Shown piece by piece: positions 7,064-8,444 of a stretch of DNA of 8,444 nt; the first letter of the stretch is position 1; the number at the start of each line of letters is the position of its first letter. Location: assembly GCA_964417785.1 (NCBI GenBank), contig CAYQJO010000190.1, positions 1-8,444 of the forward strand, written 5' to 3'. The DNA is from DAOTUL01 sp034437435. GTDB lineage: Bacteria; Chloroflexota; Anaerolineae; Aggregatilineales; Phototrophicaceae. The notes under the pieces were generated by a model. It did not search any database, was not told the DNA's origin, and saw only the letters and a program-made list of their open reading frames with translations. Position numbers and translations under genes: made by a program.

Positions 7064-8254
7064 TCAACCACTAATTCGCCGGATTTCATTGACAAGCTGC
7101 TGGAATGCCACCTCCGGAATACCGGGATTGTACTGGACACGGGTGAGCTTGCGGCTACCCATGGGCATGCGGTCTACCGGCTGGTGGATGAAGAGAATGA
7201 CCGGCTTTTCCCGGTTCTGGAAATGGCGCAGATTTTTCATTATGGATTCCGACGCCAGCGCTTCCGGTGATACGACCACCACCAGCAGCCAGCACTCCAG
7301 CCGTGCTTGCTCAGTCGCCACCAGCCAATCCTGGCTGTTTTCAACAAGATACTGATCGACCCAGACGCCGATGTCGTTTGCGTACAGCCGGTCGACCATC
7401 GGGGCGACGATCCGCTCCCAATCCCGGCGGATGTACGTGACCAGAACATTGTCTTCTAGCGACATATGATCGACACCGGTGCCGATGGGCGTGGGTGACG
7501 GTGGTGGCTGGATGATGTTGGGTACGTCACTCGGACGGCGCGACCGGGTCTTCTTCTTTTCCGCCAGCATATCCGTCTCCAGCGAGGATGTGAACCGTTC
7601 GGGGGAATCGGTGAACTGGAAGCGCAGATGTTCACCCACCTGAATCAGATCATTGGCGTAAAGTCGGCGGGTATCCTGTAATTCCTCGCCGTTGACGAAC
7701 GTTCCGTTGGTTGATCCCAGGTCCTCGATGTGATATCCCTGGCCGGTCAGAAGCAGCCGAAAATGTTCACGGCTCATCTCCGGTTCGACTATGACAATAT
7801 CACAGGTGGTGGAGCGGCCCACAATGATCGAAACTTTGTCCAGGGCATAGACGGCGGGTTCTGATGTGGATTTGCGGGTATGGACGACCAGATATGAGGG
7901 GTCATTCGCGACATGATTGTGCAGGTCCTGTACAATCTGTTGGTCGGTTTGCTGTGGCTCGCCGGGACGAAATTCAAGTGTAATCGAATCGCCCAGTTCA
8001 ACAATGCACTGGAACTGCAACAGCCAGACATCTTCGACTTTCTGTCCGTTGACAAATGTTCCGTTACTGGAATTCAGGTCGTAGAGTTCATATCCGGCTT
8101 CCGTGAAAACAATCCGCGCATGATCGCGGCTGACTTCATTATCACGGATGATAATCGTGTTCTTGTTCCCGCGACCGATGGTGACCTCATCGGAATCCAG
8201 GCGGTAAATCGTTCCGGGTTCAGGTCCCCGCCGCACAATCAAATGACCCATCAT
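7064..8254 (-). CDS. FHA-FHA-TIR domain signalling protein
   Basis: A cytosolic protein of 396 residues from the chosen start. Two forkhead-associated domains, which bind phosphothreonine peptides, occupy about 3-95 and 120-215. Each keeps the binding residues: GR (27-28 and 146-147), SRxH (42-45 and 161-164) and (S/T)NGT (63-66 and 182-185). A basic, proline-rich linker (KKKTRSRR at 233-240, then PPPSPTP) leads to a C-terminal TIR domain at about 269-377, with VLVTYIRRDWERI, VWVD and VVVVSPEAL strands. The glutamate used by NADase TIRs appears replaced by Asn341 (IMKNLRHF), so this TIR may be a binding module. ATGs at 8254 and 8251 start right before the first FHA strand. The ATG at 8293 (13 residues longer) overlaps a probable -10 box and is disfavoured. 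None has a clear ribosome site. Likely partners are Ser/Thr kinases elsewhere. Confidence 0.88.
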   Translation of the reverse strand: MMGHLIVRRGPEPGTIYRLDSDEVTIGRGNKNTIIIRDNEVSRDHARIVFTEAGYELYDLNSSNGTFVNGQKVEDVWLLQFQCIVELGDSITLEFRPGEPQQTDQQIVQDLHNHVANDPSYLVVHTRKSTSEPAVYALDKVSIIVGRSTTCDIVIVEPEMSREHFRLLLTGQGYHIEDLGSTNGTFVNGEELQDTRRLYANDLIQVGEHLRFQFTDSPERFTSSLETDMLAEKKKTRSRRPSDVPNIIQPPPSPTPIGTGVDHMSLEDNVLVTYIRRDWERIVAPMVDRLYANDIGVWVDQYLVENSQDWLVATEQARLECWLLVVVVSPEALASESIMKNLRHFQNREKPVILFIHQPVDRMPMGSRKLTRVQYNPGIPEVAFQQLVNEIRRISG

Positions 8255-8291
8255 AATGCAATCAACCAGGATTAAGGATCGGCTACCCCCC

Positions 8292-8321
8292 ATTCTAGGA
8301 CCAGTGTGGGGGAAAGTGCAA
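8292..8321 (-). promoter_or_regulatory. Candidate promoter of the FHA-TIR gene
   Basis: On the minus strand, TTGCAC (complement of 8316-8321) and TAGAAT (complement of 8292-8297) are separated by 18 bp. The -10 matches the consensus at five of six bases; the -35 is weak (TTG only). Transcription would start around 8284, downstream of ATG 8293, which supports translation from 8254 or 8251. Confidence 0.4.
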
Positions 8322-8329
8322 CTCTGGCG

Positions 8330-8357
8330 TTGACGCTCACATGGAGACTGCTATAAT
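8330..8357 (+). promoter_or_regulatory. Sigma-70-type promoter of tRNA-Lys
   Basis: TTGACG (8330-8335) and a perfect TATAAT (8352-8357) are separated by 16 bp, and the mature tRNA begins 12 bp after the -10. Expected transcription start is about 8363-8365, giving a leader of only a few nucleotides. This is the strongest promoter in the window, as expected for a stable RNA gene. Confidence 0.8.
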
Positions 8358-8369
8358 GTTCGTTATCAT

Positions 8370-8442
8370 GGCCCTGTAGCTCAATTGGCAGAGCAGTTGA
8401 CTCTTAATCAATTGGTTGAAGGTTCGAGTCCTTCCAGGGTCA
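8370..8442 (+). tRNA. tRNA-Lys (anticodon CTT)
   Basis: A complete 73-nt cloverleaf can be folded by eye. The acceptor stem GGCCCTG pairs with CAGGGTC (one G-U at the second pair) with discriminator A. The D stem is GCTC/GAGC. The anticodon stem GTTGA/TCAAT encloses loop CTCTTAA, so the anticodon is CTT and reads AAG lysine codons. The variable loop is 5 nt, and the T arm is GAAGG-TTCGAGT-CCTTC. The bases after the discriminator are CT, so the 3' CCA is not encoded and must be added by tRNA nucleotidyltransferase. It is divergent from the FHA-TIR gene. Confidence 0.95.
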
Positions 8443-8444
8443 CT

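Noticed and set aside
7064..8254. A TIR-based anti-phage defence system
   Set aside because: No companion cyclic-nucleotide synthase, Thoeris-like partner or effector gene is present, and the TIR seems to lack the NADase glutamate.
8370..8444. tRNA-Lys as an integration site for a mobile element
   Set aside because: The window ends at the tRNA 3' end; no integrase or repeated tRNA end is visible.

Overview
The window looks like chromosomal DNA of a Chloroflexota bacterium, perhaps Anaerolineae or Aggregatilineales-like. This rests on family impressions only: FHA-TIR signalling proteins, PPC-repeat and immune-inhibitor-A-like secreted proteins, an F420-type LLM oxidoreductase and GAF histidine kinases, with moderate GC. 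No marker gene fixes the taxon. I see no insertion sequence, prophage or CRISPR array. Genes are densely packed and no gene-free stretch exceeds about 120 bases.

Layout from left to right: (1) the last 77 codons of a plus-strand sensor histidine kinase, whose stop codon overlaps the stop of the next, convergent gene. (2) A compact minus-strand cluster read from about 4.57 kb to 0.23 kb. It encodes a secreted four-repeat PPC-domain protein, then an F420-dependent LLM-class oxidoreductase, then a secreted HEXXH metallopeptidase with an immune-inhibitor-A/MAM-like C-terminal part. Junctions are 10 nt and a 4-nt ATGA overlap, so the three are probably co-transcribed. (3) A divergent, AT-rich intergenic region with a perfect 7-bp dyad. 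(4) A plus-strand extended SDR closely resembling SDR-type L-threonine 3-dehydrogenase, ending at a hairpin that probably serves as a bidirectional terminator. (5) Two minus-strand signalling genes: an FHA-FHA-TIR protein, and 82 bp downstream a cytosolic GAF histidine kinase. The kinase start lies inside a set of GATTAC/GTAATC half-sites, including an 11-bp perfect inverted repeat, just downstream of a consensus -10 box. (6) A plus-strand tRNA-Lys(CTT) with a clear sigma-70-type promoter at the right edge.

Functionally the window holds an envelope/extracellular operon with a cofactor-F420 enzyme in its middle, one amino-acid catabolic enzyme, and a phospho-signalling pair (phosphopeptide-reading FHA plus TIR, next to an orphan histidine kinase). 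The most unusual items are the double-FHA/TIR fusion, whose TIR appears to lack the NADase glutamate, and the operator-like array at the start of the GAF kinase. I found no convincing evidence of a completely new system. These two, read together as a signalling locus, are the best candidates for follow-up.
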